Source of the DNA: Bacteroidaceae bacterium
Lineage (GTDB): Bacteria > Bacteroidota > Bacteroidia > Bacteroidales > Bacteroidaceae
Direction of reading: 5' to 3'
Assembly (NCBI GenBank): GCA_024398405.1
Contig: JAKSJE010000008.1
Coordinates: 1-42,266, forward strand
DNA length: 42,266 bases
Part shown: piece by piece, positions 8,393-19,400 of the stretch
Position numbering within the stretch: position 1 is the first letter of the stretch
How the letters are laid out: the number at the start of each line of letters is the position of its first letter
Notes under the pieces: model-generated
Databases searched by the model: none
Told to the model about the DNA's origin: nothing
What the model saw: only the letters and a program-made list of their open reading frames with translations
Program-made: the position numbers and the translations under genes

Positions 8393-9297
8393 CGGATGCT
8401 ATCCGACAACTTACGCGCAAGTACGTTATTGATGGTGTGTCCTGGCTTGACTGCTATGATGCGTCCTTTGATGGGACGCCCTACCAGCGCCATGTCGCCC
8501 ACGATATCGAGGAGCTTATGGCGTGCGGGTTCGTTCTTCCACACTAACGGCCTGTGGTTGAGGTAGCCCAGTTTGGTGGCGTCCTGATGTGGCACACCCA
8601 TCTTGTCGGCGAGTGCGTCGTATTTGTCCTGCGGTAGTTGGTTCTCGTATATGACGATGGCGTTGTCGAGGTCGCCGCCTTTGATGAGTCCGGCCTCGAC
8701 CAGCGGCAGGAGTTCGCGGACGAACACGAATGTGCGTGCCGATGCGATGTCACCCGTGAAGTCGTCGAGGTTGTTGAGTTCGGCTTTCTGGCTTGCCAGC
8801 CATGCGGAGTCGAAGGTGATCATCACCTGGAAGGACGCCTCTTGGTCAGGTATGGCTATCAGTAGCTCACCGTTGGGCCCCTTGACTTCGACGCGCCGGT
8901 CGGGGATGATGAGGTAGTTCTTCTCTGCTTCCTGTTCCTGAAGTCCGGCTTTGTGTATCGCGTTGACGAACATGATGGCGCTGCCGTCCATGATTGGCAT
9001 CTCAGGCCCGTCGAGTTTAATCAGCACATTGTCTATGCGGCTGGCGTAGAGTGCCGCCATCGCATGCTCGATGGTGCTGACCCTGGCGTCGCCCTTGGCG
9101 ATGACCGTCCCGCGCTGAGTCTCGACGACGTTGTCGGCAAGGCAGTGGATGATGGGCTGACCTTCAAGGTCCACTCTCTGTATTCTGTAGCCGTGGTTGA
9201 CCGGTGCGGGGCAGAACTCCGCGTGGATGTACCGGCCTGTGTGTAGTCCCACGCTCTCGAGTCTGAACGAGGACTTTAGGGTTATCTGTTTCGACAT
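8389..9297 (-). CDS. lpxC: UDP-3-O-acyl-N-acetylglucosamine deacetylase, without FabZ fusion
   Basis: LpxC is the zinc deacetylase that carries out the committed step of lipid A synthesis. The zinc ligands are visible: STIEHAMAAL (His near residue 78) and RHKLLDIVGD (His and Asp near 235-241). MDGSAIMFV and SARTFVF are also typical. The 302 residues cover only the LpxC part. In most Bacteroidetes LpxC is fused to a FabZ dehydratase domain, giving about 460 residues, and is followed by lpxA. Here the protein stops right after the deacetylase domain, and miaA begins in the stop codon, so neither FabZ nor LpxA is present in the operon. No frameshift is visible that could restore a longer protein. 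Confidence 0.94.
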   Translation of the reverse strand: MSKQITLKSSFRLESVGLHTGRYIHAEFCPAPVNHGYRIQRVDLEGQPIIHCLADNVVETQRGTVIAKGDARVSTIEHAMAALYASRIDNVLIKLDGPEMPIMDGSAIMFVNAIHKAGLQEQEAEKNYLIIPDRRVEVKGPNGELLIAIPDQEASFQVMITFDSAWLASQKAELNNLDDFTGDIASARTFVFVRELLPLVEAGLIKGGDLDNAIVIYENQLPQDKYDALADKMGVPHQDATKLGYLNHRPLVWKNEPARHKLLDIVGDMALVGRPIKGRIIAVKPGHTINNVLARKLSDSIR

Positions 9298-9302
9298 AGT
9301 GG

Positions 9303-10358
9303 TTACTTTTCCTTTTCCGCCCTGAGGGCATCGACTTGTTTCTGTAGTTCGTTAATCTGTCTGACGAGGTCGGGGAGGTTCTTGTAGATGGCTGCGCTGC
9401 GAGCGAAGTTGCCGTGCTCAATGGCTGGATATCCCATGACGGCGACGTTGCCCTTCTCGATGAACTTCTTGCCGGTGATGCCCGACTGTGCTCCTGCCAG
9501 GGTGCGAGGTCCCACCTTGATGTGTCCGGACACTCCGACCTGCCCTCCGAGCATGCACCACTCGCCTATCTTCGCACTGCCTGCCACACCAACCTGGGCG
9601 GACATGACGGTGTTGGACCCCACCTCCACGTTGTGGGCTATCTGGATGAGGTTGTCGAGTTTCACGCCTTTGCGTATGATGGTGCTGCCCATCGTGGACC
9701 GGTCGATGCATGTGTTCGCACCTATCTCGACATCGTCCTCGATGGTGACATTGCCGATTTGGGGTATCTTCTCGTATCCGTCGGCTGTCGGCGCGAAGCC
9801 GAAGCCGTCAGCTCCGATCACCGCTCCCGCGTGGATGATGCAGTTGCTGCCAACCGTACAGCCGTGGTAGATGACGCTGTTGCTGTAAAGGATGGTGCCT
9901 CGGCCTATCCTCGCACCGTCTCCCACCGTGGCGTGAGGGTAGAGTTGTGCCCCGTCGCCGATGATGGCGTTGTCGCCTACGACCGCGAACGGCGCCAGAT
10001 ACACGTCCTTGCCTATTGTCGCCGTGGGCGATACGAATGCCAGCGGGTCGATGCCGCTGCGCTTGGGCTTCATGGACTCATACAACTGAAGTAGCCTCGC
10101 GACGCTCTCGTAGGGGTCGTCAACTCTTATCAGCGTGGCGTTGACGGGCTGTGTGGCGACGAATGCCTTGCTGACAAGCACCACCGACGAGCCGGTCGTG
10201 TAGATGAAACTCTCGTACTTAGGATTGGCGAGAAAGGAGATATCACCTGGCTTTCCCTCTTCGATTTTCGCGAACGAACTGATCCGGGCATGTGGGTCGC
10301 CTTCAACGATTCCGCCGGTCAGCTGTGCAACTTGCTGCGCTTCAAACTCCATAGTCAT
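9303..10358 (-). CDS. lpxD: UDP-3-O-(3-hydroxyacyl)glucosamine N-acyltransferase
   Basis: LpxD adds the N-linked 3-hydroxyacyl chain to UDP-3-O-acylglucosamine in lipid A synthesis. The N-terminal uridine-binding domain (about residues 1-100) is followed by a left-handed beta helix of hexapeptide repeats (about 105-310). [19 protein letters not shown] and the catalytic-histidine segment [11 protein letters not shown] are diagnostic. The C-terminal helix ([21 protein letters not shown]) is typical of the trimer. The length of 351 residues is normal. The ATG at 10358 or 10352 could serve; both lie just after the promoter. It is the first gene of the operon, 5 bp upstream of lpxC. Confidence 0.96.
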   Translation of the reverse strand: MTMEFEAQQVAQLTGGIVEGDPHARISSFAKIEEGKPGDISFLANPKYESFIYTTGSSVVLVSKAFVATQPVNATLIRVDDPYESVARLLQLYESMKPKRSGIDPLAFVSPTATIGKDVYLAPFAVVGDNAIIGDGAQLYPHATVGDGARIGRGTILYSNSVIYHGCTVGSNCIIHAGAVIGADGFGFAPTADGYEKIPQIGNVTIEDDVEIGANTCIDRSTMGSTIIRKGVKLDNLIQIAHNVEVGSNTVMSAQVGVAGSAKIGEWCMLGGQVGVSGHIKVGPRTLAGAQSGITGKKFIEKGNVAVMGYPAIEHGNFARSAAIYKNLPDLVRQINELQKQVDALRAEKEK

Positions 10359-10375
10359 CTCGATTAATCACACGG

Positions 10376-10410
10376 CAAATTTACGAAAATTATTCCACAT
10401 ACCATCTAAA
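10376..10410 (-). promoter_or_regulatory. Promoter for lpxD-lpxC-miaA (minus strand)
   Basis: Minus-strand TAAATTTG (10383 to 10376) matches the -7 consensus; the upstream element is a weaker TTTAG near 10410-10406. The predicted start is near 10372, leaving a leader of about 14 nt before the ATG. Confidence 0.6.
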
Positions 10411-10463
10411 ATTAAGAGTTATTATGTGTTGCTGATTTTTTTTACCCTATTATCGGTACATTA

Positions 10464-10495
10464 TTTGGTTGTTTCGTTTCTTTTTCATAACTTTG
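10464..10495 (+). promoter_or_regulatory. Promoter for the GH128-like gene
   Basis: TTTG (10464-10467), 20 bp spacer, TAACTTTG (10488-10495). The predicted start is near 10499, about 19 nt before the ATG at 10518. Confidence 0.75.
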
Positions 10496-10517
10496 AGGCC
10501 AAATCAAATTATCTATC

Positions 10518-13313
10518 ATGAACAGAAACAGAGCCTTTGTTACGATTCTATCTCTGATGGCTTTCTTGTGCTGTCTCGCGGCGAACAGCAGGAAGAACGT
10601 CACTCAGGTCACTGATGGAGTGGTGCTGTCCACCGCAGTTGACTATCACATCTCGGGCACGACGCCATTCACCACCACAGGCAGCATCGACATACGTCAC
10701 GAGGATGCGGTCGTGATCTTCGACAACATACATCCGTCGGTCGTGAGGAGCAGGTACATGAACAACATCTTCGTCAACGGAGAGAAAGCGGTCAACGACA
10801 AGAACGCCTTCGTCACGATATGGCAGAACGGGACCGTGGTCTTCCCTCACGGCAACACCGGCTTCAGTCCGCTGACGGTGTATTCGGGCAAGGACTATGA
10901 AGGCGAGAGCAGCTCGGCCTACAAGCCATACCAGAAATACTCCTCTCTCGGACAGTTCAAGGACAACATCCGTTCCTTCCGCCTTAAGCGAGGGTACATG
11001 GTCTGTTTCGCTACAGGAAGCACGGGCAAAGGATACAGCCGGATCTGGATTGCTCAGGACGAGGACATGAACGTGCCTGACATGGGGAGATACCTCTCCG
11101 GAAAGGTGGGCTTCATACGTGTCGTGGCATGGAAGGCGGTGTCGAAGAAGGGCAGTGCCAATGCCGATGCCGGGATGCTCAACGCCCAGTCAACCTACAA
11201 CTGGGGCGGTGGCGATGACCCGCTCTCGAACGTGGACTACGAATACGTGGCCATGCACCATCACGAGGGCTGGACCGACTGGGGCGCACTGGCAGGAAAC
11301 CAGCATACCATACATATCCTCGGAAACAACGAGCCCGACAACTCGGGCGACGATAAGGAGCAGTACATCCCGCGCTCTGATATCGAGTCGAGGCTCTTCT
11401 CGAACGGCGCATGGGCGGCATCGCAGACCACGGGCGCGAGACTCGGTTCGCCGGCTCCGTCGGGCGATATAAGCGGATGGCTGGTTGACTTCATGAACCT
11501 GTGCAAGAAGTACAACCAGAGAATCGATTTCGTGGCCCTCCACCTCTACTGGCACGCTTCGGGAAGTCAGTATGCCGACCGCGTGAACTGGGTGTATGAC
11601 CTCTTCAAGCGACCTGTGTGGATTACTGAGTGGAACTACGGCGCCAACTGGACCGACGAGAAGTGGCCCGACGGCAACCGTGGAGCCGGAACGGGCAACC
11701 AGGCTCATGCCAAGGCGGGCATCTCCGACATAGTCAACGCCTTGGAGAACAACCCACATCTGGAACGATACATGATATACAACTGGGTGGAGGACTGCCG
11801 TTCGGTCATCCTCAACAACAAACTGACACCTGCCGGCGAGTGGTATGCGTCGAAGGTGTCGAACATGGCGTACACCGGAGGCGAGGGCTATGTGCCTACA
11901 TGGAACTACTGGGCGCCTGAGGACCTCAAACTGGAATATACCAAGGCGAAGAAGACGGCGAAACTGACATGGCACTGCATCAACGACAAGCAGACGGACT
12001 CAATCCACGTCGAAAGGAAAGTCCACGGAACTGACGCCGACTATGTCACCATCAAGACGCTGCCGATGTCGCAGGGACCTAACTACACATACACCGACAC
12101 GCTGACCGACCAGTGCGGCTACATCACATACCGTGTCACTAATTTCGACTCCGACTCGAAGACGCGCCAGACCGGAGAGGCCGGACTGACCATAGGAAGC
12201 GCCAAGGGCGATGATGTCATCCAGTATGGCGAACTCACCATCAGCAACACGGAAAGCGTATCCACTGACTTCTCCACCGACTTCGGCGAGACACCAGAGG
12301 TCTTCATGGGAATCATGACCAACAAGAACAACAAGACCTACCTGACCAACATGATTACCTCAGCGGCGAGGAAGAACTTCGTTTACCAGCCTCTACCGTG
12401 GAGCCAGTCGGGCGAGCAGACGGTGAGTGGGGCCGAGACTGTACCGTTCATGGCCCTGAGGGCGGGTGACTACGTCTTCGGCGACTTGGACGTGGAGGTC
12501 GGGTCGGCCAGGGTCAAGGGCGATACGACCGAGGTACTGTTCAAGAGACCGTTCCCTGAGGGAACAGTGCCAGTGGTGATAGCCGAACTTAAACCGACGC
12601 TCAAGTCGAACGCTCTGATGTACAGGATATGGGACGTGACGAACACAGGGTTCAAAGCCACTGTGCGGTACGAATACGGTCTGGAGAAGGCACTCCTGGT
12701 CGCTCAGACTTTCAACTACCTCGCATGTACCCCGGGACAGGCGAAAATCAATGATGAGGTCATGATCACGGCCGGGATAGGCGACAACGGACTGTATGGG
12801 ACGATAGGTCGTCTGGAGGTCTTCCGCAAGACCGGAAAAGACGGCTCCGTCGATGAGCGCGCCGACACTCTGAGGTTTGTTGACCCTCTGATATTCGGCG
12901 CTCTCCAGACCTTCAACATGAACGCCGGCGCCATACTTAGAAACACTCGCGACTTGACGGAGAAATCAGATGGGATAAATCCTGAGTATCAGTACGGTGT
13001 CTATGTCAAGAGATGTAAGGACGGAAGTGCTCCGACAAGCGTAAAGGACACGAAGGACACCGCCGATAAGTTCGGTTGGATCTGCCTTTCCTCAGCATCC
13101 GGCCCGACCAGGATTGACGAGGTAAGTGTGGCAGTCTCGGAGAACCCGATTCGTCCGTTCGTCATCAACAGGATCGTATATCTTGAGAACAACGAGAAAC
13201 CGTTCGAGCTGTACAGCGTAAACGGTGTCAGGGTGGCGTCGAATGCGACACAGGAACCAGGCATCTACCTCGTCCGGCAAGGCAACAAAACAGCGAAGGT
13301 CGTCATTCGTTAG
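10518..13313 (+). CDS. Secreted GH128-like glycoside hydrolase with C-terminal sorting domain
   Basis: This is a 931-residue exported protein with a Sec signal peptide (hydrophobic VTILSLMAFLCCLAA). After an N-terminal beta-rich part (to about 190) comes a TIM-barrel-like domain (about 195-460) resembling the glycosyl hydrolase catalytic core of GH128/Asl1. It has HILGNNEPD (Glu272, proposed acid/base), SPAPSGDISGWLVDF, DFVALHLYW and PVWITEWN (Glu371, proposed nucleophile). Known GH128 enzymes cut beta-1,3-glucan. A fibronectin-like domain (about 475-560) and beta-rich modules follow, one loosely like an H-type lectin. The end (FELYSVNGVRVAS, GIYLVRQG, KVVIR) resembles a type IX sorting domain. 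It has its own promoter and terminator, just upstream of the SusCD operon. The exact substrate is an inference. Confidence 0.8.
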   Translation: MNRNRAFVTILSLMAFLCCLAANSRKNVTQVTDGVVLSTAVDYHISGTTPFTTTGSIDIRHEDAVVIFDNIHPSVVRSRYMNNIFVNGEKAVNDKNAFVTIWQNGTVVFPHGNTGFSPLTVYSGKDYEGESSSAYKPYQKYSSLGQFKDNIRSFRLKRGYMVCFATGSTGKGYSRIWIAQDEDMNVPDMGRYLSGKVGFIRVVAWKAVSKKGSANADAGMLNAQSTYNWGGGDDPLSNVDYEYVAMHHHEGWTDWGALAGNQHTIHILGNNEPDNSGDDKEQYIPRSDIESRLFSNGAWAASQTTGARLGSPAPSGDISGWLVDFMNLCKKYNQRIDFVALHLYWHASGSQYADRVNWVYDLFKRPVWITEWNYGANWTDEKWPDGNRGAGTGNQAHAKAGISDIVNALENNPHLERYMIYNWVEDCRSVILNNKLTPAGEWYASKVSNMAYTGGEGYVPTWNYWAPEDLKLEYTKAKKTAKLTWHCINDKQTDSIHVERKVHGTDADYVTIKTLPMSQGPNYTYTDTLTDQCGYITYRVTNFDSDSKTRQTGEAGLTIGSAKGDDVIQYGELTISNTESVSTDFSTDFGETPEVFMGIMTNKNNKTYLTNMITSAARKNFVYQPLPWSQSGEQTVSGAETVPFMALRAGDYVFGDLDVEVGSARVKGDTTEVLFKRPFPEGTVPVVIAELKPTLKSNALMYRIWDVTNTGFKATVRYEYGLEKALLVAQTFNYLACTPGQAKINDEVMITAGIGDNGLYGTIGRLEVFRKTGKDGSVDERADTLRFVDPLIFGALQTFNMNAGAILRNTRDLTEKSDGINPEYQYGVYVKRCKDGSAPTSVKDTKDTADKFGWICLSSASGPTRIDEVSVAVSENPIRPFVINRIVYLENNEKPFELYSVNGVRVASNATQEPGIYLVRQGNKTAKVVIR

Positions 13314-13361
13314 TCACGGCTACACGTCCATGCGGACGCATGCAATTCTGACTTCCATCAT

Positions 13362-13391
13362 AAAAAGGTGCGCGAGTGCGCATCTTTTTTT
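13362..13391 (+). terminator. Intrinsic terminator after the GH128-like gene
   Basis: GGTGCGC (13367-13373), loop GAGT, GCGCATC (13378-13384), then seven T. An A-run precedes the stem. It separates the hydrolase transcript from the operon starting at 13519. Confidence 0.85.
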
Positions 13392-13423
13392 ATTAATTAT
13401 TTTTCTATTTGGTGAAAAAAGTG

Positions 13424-13431
13424 TAAATTTG
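13424..13431 (+). promoter_or_regulatory. -7 element of the FAS1/SusCD operon promoter
   Basis: TAAATTTG matches the -7 consensus. A T-rich stretch at 13401-13404 lies 19 bp upstream in place of a clear TTTG. The leader would be about 80 nt long, longer than at the other promoters here, and no riboswitch-like fold was recognised in it. Confidence 0.55.
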
Positions 13432-13518
13432 TAGCGTAAATCGATGTCATAGAGCAGGATTGTGTATTAACCATTCATATTCTTCAAACATTACAAACTT
13501 AATTAATTCAAATTCATT

Positions 13519-16401
13519 ATGAACAATCGCATTTGTAAAGTAAGATTCAGTGGCTTCACGGCCATCTGTCTGATCTCGCTCTGCATTTCTTTTGTTGGAT
13601 GTAAGGACGAATACAAGTACGACAACGAACAGCCGTCGTTCCTTGGTCAGAGCATCTACAATGAGATGGTGGAGAGGGGCACTTACAAAACTTTCATCAG
13701 GCTCGTTGACGATCTTGAGTATGCGGAAGTGCTGAAGAAAACGGGTAGTAAGACCTTGTTCGTCGCCGACGACGAAGCCTTCACCAGATTCTTCAATGAC
13801 AACGACTGGAATGTCAAGTCTTATGAAGGACTCTCGCTTTCTCAGAAAAAGCTCTTGCTCAATTCCGCGATGATTAACAACGCCTATTTGCTTGAGATGA
13901 TGTCAAGCACCCAAGGTCCTGTCAAGGGCGAGTGCCTCCGTCGTGAGACCGCTTCCGACGTGACCGACTCCGTTCCTCACTTCCTTCCAGAGGAATTGCC
14001 TATTTCCTACAACGAAGAGGAGAAAGACTACTGGGCGCGTTTCCGCAATCCTGAGAAGGGCGGTATCTACCTGGCGCTCGATGCTTCGAAGCCGATGATG
14101 ACACACTTCCTCCCGGCACAGATGCAGAACTACAGGATAACAGACAAGGACTTCGAGTACATCATGGGTGAGAAACGTGAGAAGAACGATGCGTTCATCT
14201 ACGACTGCAAGGTGATTGAGCAGGACATCACCTGCCAGAATGGTTACATCAACCGTCTGAACAAGGTGCTCGTCACTCCTCCTAACATGGCCGAGATGCT
14301 CCGTACCTATCCACAGACAAAGTTGTTCAGCCACATGATCGACCGCTTCTCTGCTCCATTCTACAACGAGACACTCACGAACCGCTACAACCTCCTCCAC
14401 ACCGACGCACAGGTTGACAGCATCTATGAGAAACGCTATTTCTCCAGACATGAGAACTTCCCTCTCCTGAACGACAAGGGTACCGACCCGAAGGGCAACC
14501 CTACGGGCAACGCCGTTAAGTACGGTCTCAACTTCGACCCGGGGTGGAACGAGTATCAGGCAGACAACAAATCCTCGAAAGAACAGGATATGGGCATCAT
14601 CTTCGTGCCGACGGATGAGAAACTCTATGAGTACTTCTTCTCCAATAACGGTGGTGGTAAGTTCCTCCTCGAGGCATACGCTCCCGAACTCATGCTGAAG
14701 GTCACAGGACCGACTGACTACGAGAACATCTACAGGGCAATCGACCAGATTCCTACCGACGTGATACAGGCGCTTCTGAACAACCTGATGAAACTGTCAT
14801 TCAACGAGTCCGTTCCGAGCAAGTTCGAGACAATCAAGGACAACGCACAGGACCCTATGCTTGACAGTCTGCATCTCCAATACCTCAAGGAGGTCAAACT
14901 CGCCAACAACGGCGCACTCTTCATCATGGACGAGGTCCTTACTCCTCCTGACTATGCGGCGGTCAGCGCACCGGCGTATGTGAATCAGGACATGCGCATT
15001 TTCAGATACGCATACCAGCAGGAAAAACTCGGCGGCATCGAGAGCAACTTCGATAAGTACCTCCTCGCCATGAGTGCGCGCTTCAGTTTCTTCGTTCCGA
15101 AGGACGGCTTCTGGTATATCGACCCGGTGTCCTTCTCTCTGGAGAAAGGCAAGCAACGCGCTCTCTTCTTCGACTACAACTCTAAGACCAACAAGCCGAC
15201 ATGTACGGCATATCAGTACGACTACGACTTCGCCACAGGCATAGGCATCATTGGCAACAAACTCTCAAATGTGGCAATTCAGGAAGCTGAATGGCAGAAC
15301 CGCCTCCGCGACATGCTCGAGACACACACAATCGTACATGAGGACGAGACCGATATCACCGGCATCGACGAGACGAAGACCGGCGTGGAATGCGACAAGA
15401 ACTATTTCCTCTCCAAGAACGGCACTCCTATCTTCGTCAATAACGCTACGAGCCGTCAGAACGGATGCACCGTGCAAGGTGGCTTCCAGCTGATGGTTGA
15501 CAGCGCTGCCACAGTCATCCGATTCGACGACAAGACGAGGGAGACCAACGGTAATGGTAACGGCTTCGCTTACGAGCTCAACGCTCCTATCATACCGACA
15601 ATCGAAAGCGTGTTCAGTGTGCTCTACAACGACTCCATTCGCTTCGGACAGTTCTTCGACCTCTGCCAGACCGATGCCGAGGTGCTTAAGGAAGTAGGCA
15701 TCACTACTACCGCCGACCAGAAAAGGTACATGATATTCCTCAACAACAAAGGACTTCCTGCCTACGACAAGACTGACGGCACTCAGGTTGCCACTGCCAC
15801 CAACGTCAAGTTCTTCAACAACTTCCGTTACACAGTATATGTCCCTACCAACGACCTGATCATCGACGCCATCGAGAACAAGGGGCTTCCTACATGGCAG
15901 CAGATGCGTGACATCCTCTATCTCGACGACATAGAAAACCGTCCGGAATGGACAGAGGAAGAGGAGGCTGCTATCAAGGAGAAGGTGAAGACAATGGCGA
16001 CAGTACTGGTCAACTTCCTCAAGAACCACTTCCAGGATAACGCGGTATTCGCTGACAGACCGGCTATCAAGCCGACTCAGTACGAGACTCAGACTCTCCA
16101 ACTCGATGACGAGGGCATGCCTTCCGTATATTCCAAACTGACAGTCTCGTCAGACGGAAACGGCACACTGTACGTTACCGACCACAACGGAAACACCTCC
16201 CAAGTGACGGACGCCAAGAACATCATCACCCGCGACTACGTCATCGAATCCAACAAGATTAATTCTTCATCAAGTGCGATTGTCCACAGCATCAACGGCA
16301 TACTCGACTATAAGCAATATGCTAACGGTCGTTACGATGCCGACTTCAGGTCATCCGCGGCTTGCAAGAAATATATGAGACAATACAGATTAGTTGAATA
16401 A
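13519..16401 (+). CDS. Fasciclin (FAS1)-domain lipoprotein, about four FAS1 repeats
   Basis: A 960-residue lipoprotein with a signal peptide ending ISFVGC (Cys28). KDEYKYDNE follows, an acidic/lysine signature seen in surface-exported Bacteroidetes lipoproteins. About four FAS1-like units are visible. The first (about 45-265) has TYKTFIRLVDD, KTLFVADDEAFTRFF and YINRLNKVLVTP. The second (about 265-490) has GIIFVPTDEKLYEYF and ALFIMDEVLTPP. The third (about 490-690) has FSFFVPKDGFW. The fourth (about 695-955) has YTVYVPTNDLIIDAI and AIVHSINGIL. FAS1 domains usually mediate adhesion or ligand binding; the ligand is unknown. It is the first gene of the operon, 17 bp before SusC. The repeat boundaries are estimates. 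Confidence 0.85.
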   Translation: MNNRICKVRFSGFTAICLISLCISFVGCKDEYKYDNEQPSFLGQSIYNEMVERGTYKTFIRLVDDLEYAEVLKKTGSKTLFVADDEAFTRFFNDNDWNVKSYEGLSLSQKKLLLNSAMINNAYLLEMMSSTQGPVKGECLRRETASDVTDSVPHFLPEELPISYNEEEKDYWARFRNPEKGGIYLALDASKPMMTHFLPAQMQNYRITDKDFEYIMGEKREKNDAFIYDCKVIEQDITCQNGYINRLNKVLVTPPNMAEMLRTYPQTKLFSHMIDRFSAPFYNETLTNRYNLLHTDAQVDSIYEKRYFSRHENFPLLNDKGTDPKGNPTGNAVKYGLNFDPGWNEYQADNKSSKEQDMGIIFVPTDEKLYEYFFSNNGGGKFLLEAYAPELMLKVTGPTDYENIYRAIDQIPTDVIQALLNNLMKLSFNESVPSKFETIKDNAQDPMLDSLHLQYLKEVKLANNGALFIMDEVLTPPDYAAVSAPAYVNQDMRIFRYAYQQEKLGGIESNFDKYLLAMSARFSFFVPKDGFWYIDPVSFSLEKGKQRALFFDYNSKTNKPTCTAYQYDYDFATGIGIIGNKLSNVAIQEAEWQNRLRDMLETHTIVHEDETDITGIDETKTGVECDKNYFLSKNGTPIFVNNATSRQNGCTVQGGFQLMVDSAATVIRFDDKTRETNGNGNGFAYELNAPIIPTIESVFSVLYNDSIRFGQFFDLCQTDAEVLKEVGITTTADQKRYMIFLNNKGLPAYDKTDGTQVATATNVKFFNNFRYTVYVPTNDLIIDAIENKGLPTWQQMRDILYLDDIENRPEWTEEEEAAIKEKVKTMATVLVNFLKNHFQDNAVFADRPAIKPTQYETQTLQLDDEGMPSVYSKLTVSSDGNGTLYVTDHNGNTSQVTDAKNIITRDYVIESNKINSSSSAIVHSINGILDYKQYANGRYDADFRSSAACKKYMRQYRLVE

Positions 16402-16418
16402 GATAAACTGATGGAATT

Positions 16419-19400
16419 ATGAAAAAGATATTATTTTTGGTTTTGGCATTCGCTATCAGCACCAACTTATTCGCACAAGTTAAGCCGGGCGACATCATCA
16501 GCGGTAACGTGTCCGATGACATCGACGTGATCATGTCGGCCAATGTCGTGGAAATCGATGAAAGCAAGCGTATCGTCGCCCACGGTGTGACAGATTTTAA
16601 CGGTAACTTCTCATTCCAGTGCAAAAACCCGAAGCATAAAATCCAGATCTCTTATGTGGGACTTGAGACTGTCACTCTCCCTATCGACCGCAAGATCTTC
16701 AAAATCAAGATGAAGAGCAAGACACAAATCAAGGAGGTCACCATCAAGGCAAAGAAAAAAGAGATTCAGAGCACGGGTATGTCCATACCTACGAAGGAAA
16801 TCTCCGTCGCCACTCAGACCATGAGCATGGAGGACGTCGAAGGTCTGTCATTCACTTCCGTTGACGAGGCGCTGCAAGGTAAGATCGCTGGTCTCGACAT
16901 CATCGCCAACTCTGGTAACCTCGGAGCCGGAACCAGCATGCGTCTCCGTGGTGTCAGCACCATCAACGGTAGCGCCGAGCCGCTTATCGTAGTCGATGGC
17001 AACATCTTCGACCTTCCTGACGACGTGAGCCAGGTGGACTTCAACGACCTCGACAACGAGGAACAGTTCGCTACGCTCCTCTCGGTCAACCCGGAGGACA
17101 TCAAGGAAATCAAGGTGCTGAAGGACGCTGCGGCATCCGCCATATGGGGTGCGCGTGGAGCCAACGGTGTACTCGAGATCACTACCAAGCGTGGTACCAC
17201 CGGCAAGACTCAGATCAACTTCTCATACCGTTTCACGGGCAAGTGGATGCCGGAAGGACTCAACATGCTCGACGGCGACGGCTACACCATGATGCTCAAG
17301 GAGGCTTATTTCAACCCAAGGCAGAGCAGCGAGGCTTCCGACATGGTTGAGCTCAACTACGACCAGAGCCGTCCTTCATACTTCTACAACTTCAACAAGA
17401 ACACCGACTGGGCCGACGAGGTCAGCCAGTTCGGACAGACTCATAACTACTACATCACCCTCAATGGCGGTGGTGAGAAAGCGAAGTTCCGTATCTCCGG
17501 CGGCTACGATCACGAGACGGGTACCATCATCAAGCAGGTGCTCGACCGCTTCTCAACACGTGTCGTTCTCGACTATGACGTCTCCGACCGCATCCGCTTC
17601 TCAACAAACTTCTCACTGACTTACACCGACAACCATCGTAACTACGACAACATCCTCGGCAAGGCCTACAACGCAATGCCTAACATGAGCGTCATGGAGT
17701 ACGACGAGACTGGAAAACTCACAGGCAACTACTACAACTTCCTGCCTACCTATGGCTCTGCCGGAGCAGTGCCCGACGGATACTCTTCCTACTACCTCAG
17801 TGACATGAAGGGCAACGGAAACCCTGTGGCGAACGCGAACCTTGCATGGCACGAGCAGAGCACATACCGTATCAGCCCTCAGTTCAACCTCCGTTACAAA
17901 CTCCTCGGCAAGGATGACGAGTCACATCAGCTCGACCTCAACGCCGAAGTGTATATGGACATCTATAACGAGTCAAACGACAAGTACTTCCCGGCTGCGC
18001 TCACCACCGACACATGGAACAACGGCTCCGTCAACCAGACTTCCAACAGTGAGTACAAGAGCCTCGCCTTCACCAACAAGGAGAGTCTCATCTTCACTCC
18101 TCACTTCAACAACGAGAATGTGTCTATGCAGCTCTTAGGCCGTTTCGAGTTCTCCACAGGTAACGGCAACGGACAGAACTACGGAAAGAACCACGTACCT
18201 ACCGGGCTCACTTCTCCTATCGCCGACGGCTACCTCGTAAGCGGTGGAGCGTCCAGCTCAAGTGAATGGAAGAGCGCGGCATGGCTCGGATCATACCACC
18301 TCGGTCTCTTCGACAGCCGATACGCCCTTGACGTCACTGTACGTGGCGACGGATCTACCAAGTTCGGCGCGGGAAAGAAATGGGGCGTATTCCCAGGCAT
18401 CTCAGGACGTTGGAACATCAGCGAGGAACCGTTCTTCCAGAACGCCGAATGGACCAAGTTCATATCACTGCTCTCCTTCCGCCCAAGCTGGGGACGAGTA
18501 GGTCGCGCACCGGGAAGTGAATACCTTATGTATAATAAATACGCGGACTTCGGTACGTACGGATCGAATGGACAGTTCATGACTTCCATCGCACCGAACA
18601 ACCTACGTCTCACCGACATCAAGTGGGAGACGGTTGAGTCATGGAACCTCGGCGCCAACATCAACTTCCTCGACGACAAACTCTCTTTCAGCTTCGACTA
18701 CTACAACAAGAAGACTTCAGACCTTCTCATGTCAGGTGTGGCCATCCCTAACACCACCGGCTACGGAAGCCTCTCATGGAAGAACGTGGGCGAGCTGAAG
18801 AACGAGGGATGGGAACTCTATGTCAACGCCCGTCGGTTCATCAAGGCTGGCAAGTTCTCTATGGATGCTTACGTCAACCTCGCACAGAACATCAACACCA
18901 TTCTTGAGATGGACAAGACGGTCCTCTCAAGCATGAACCCTGACTACAACTACTCTAATGCCACATACCTACAGCGCATACAGATAGGCAACGCGGTGGG
19001 CTCCATCTACGGCTTCCGTTACAAGGGAGTATATGCTTACGACTATGAGCACAGTGGCTACACCAAGGAGTCCTACGACACCTATGGTGACAACACTGCC
19101 ATGGCTGCTGCGGCGCGTGGCGGCAACGGCACATGTCCTATCGCCCGTGACGCCGACGGCAACATCCTCTACGATGCAAAGGGCAAGCCGCTGCACATGT
19201 ACTTCGACTACGACGGAAACAACTATGAGTTCCAGGGTGGCGACGCAATCTACGAGGATATCAACCACGATGGTCAGATCAATGAACTCGACATCGTCTA
19301 TCTCGGCAACTCCAACCCTACGTTCAACGGTGGTTTCGGACTGACGTTCAACTACGCTCAGTGGTCGCTGAAACTGTCGTTCAACTTCCGTGCCGGAAAC

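Noticed and set aside
8389..8500. Frameshift that could restore an LpxC-FabZ fusion
   Set aside because: The downstream sequence is miaA from its first codon; no FabZ-like sequence appears in any frame.
15265..16101. 278-codon minus-strand frame inside the first FAS1 gene
   Set aside because: It is a shadow of a high-GC gene with biased third positions and has no recognisable domain; the same holds for 11190-11975, 22056-22841 and 5566-6354.
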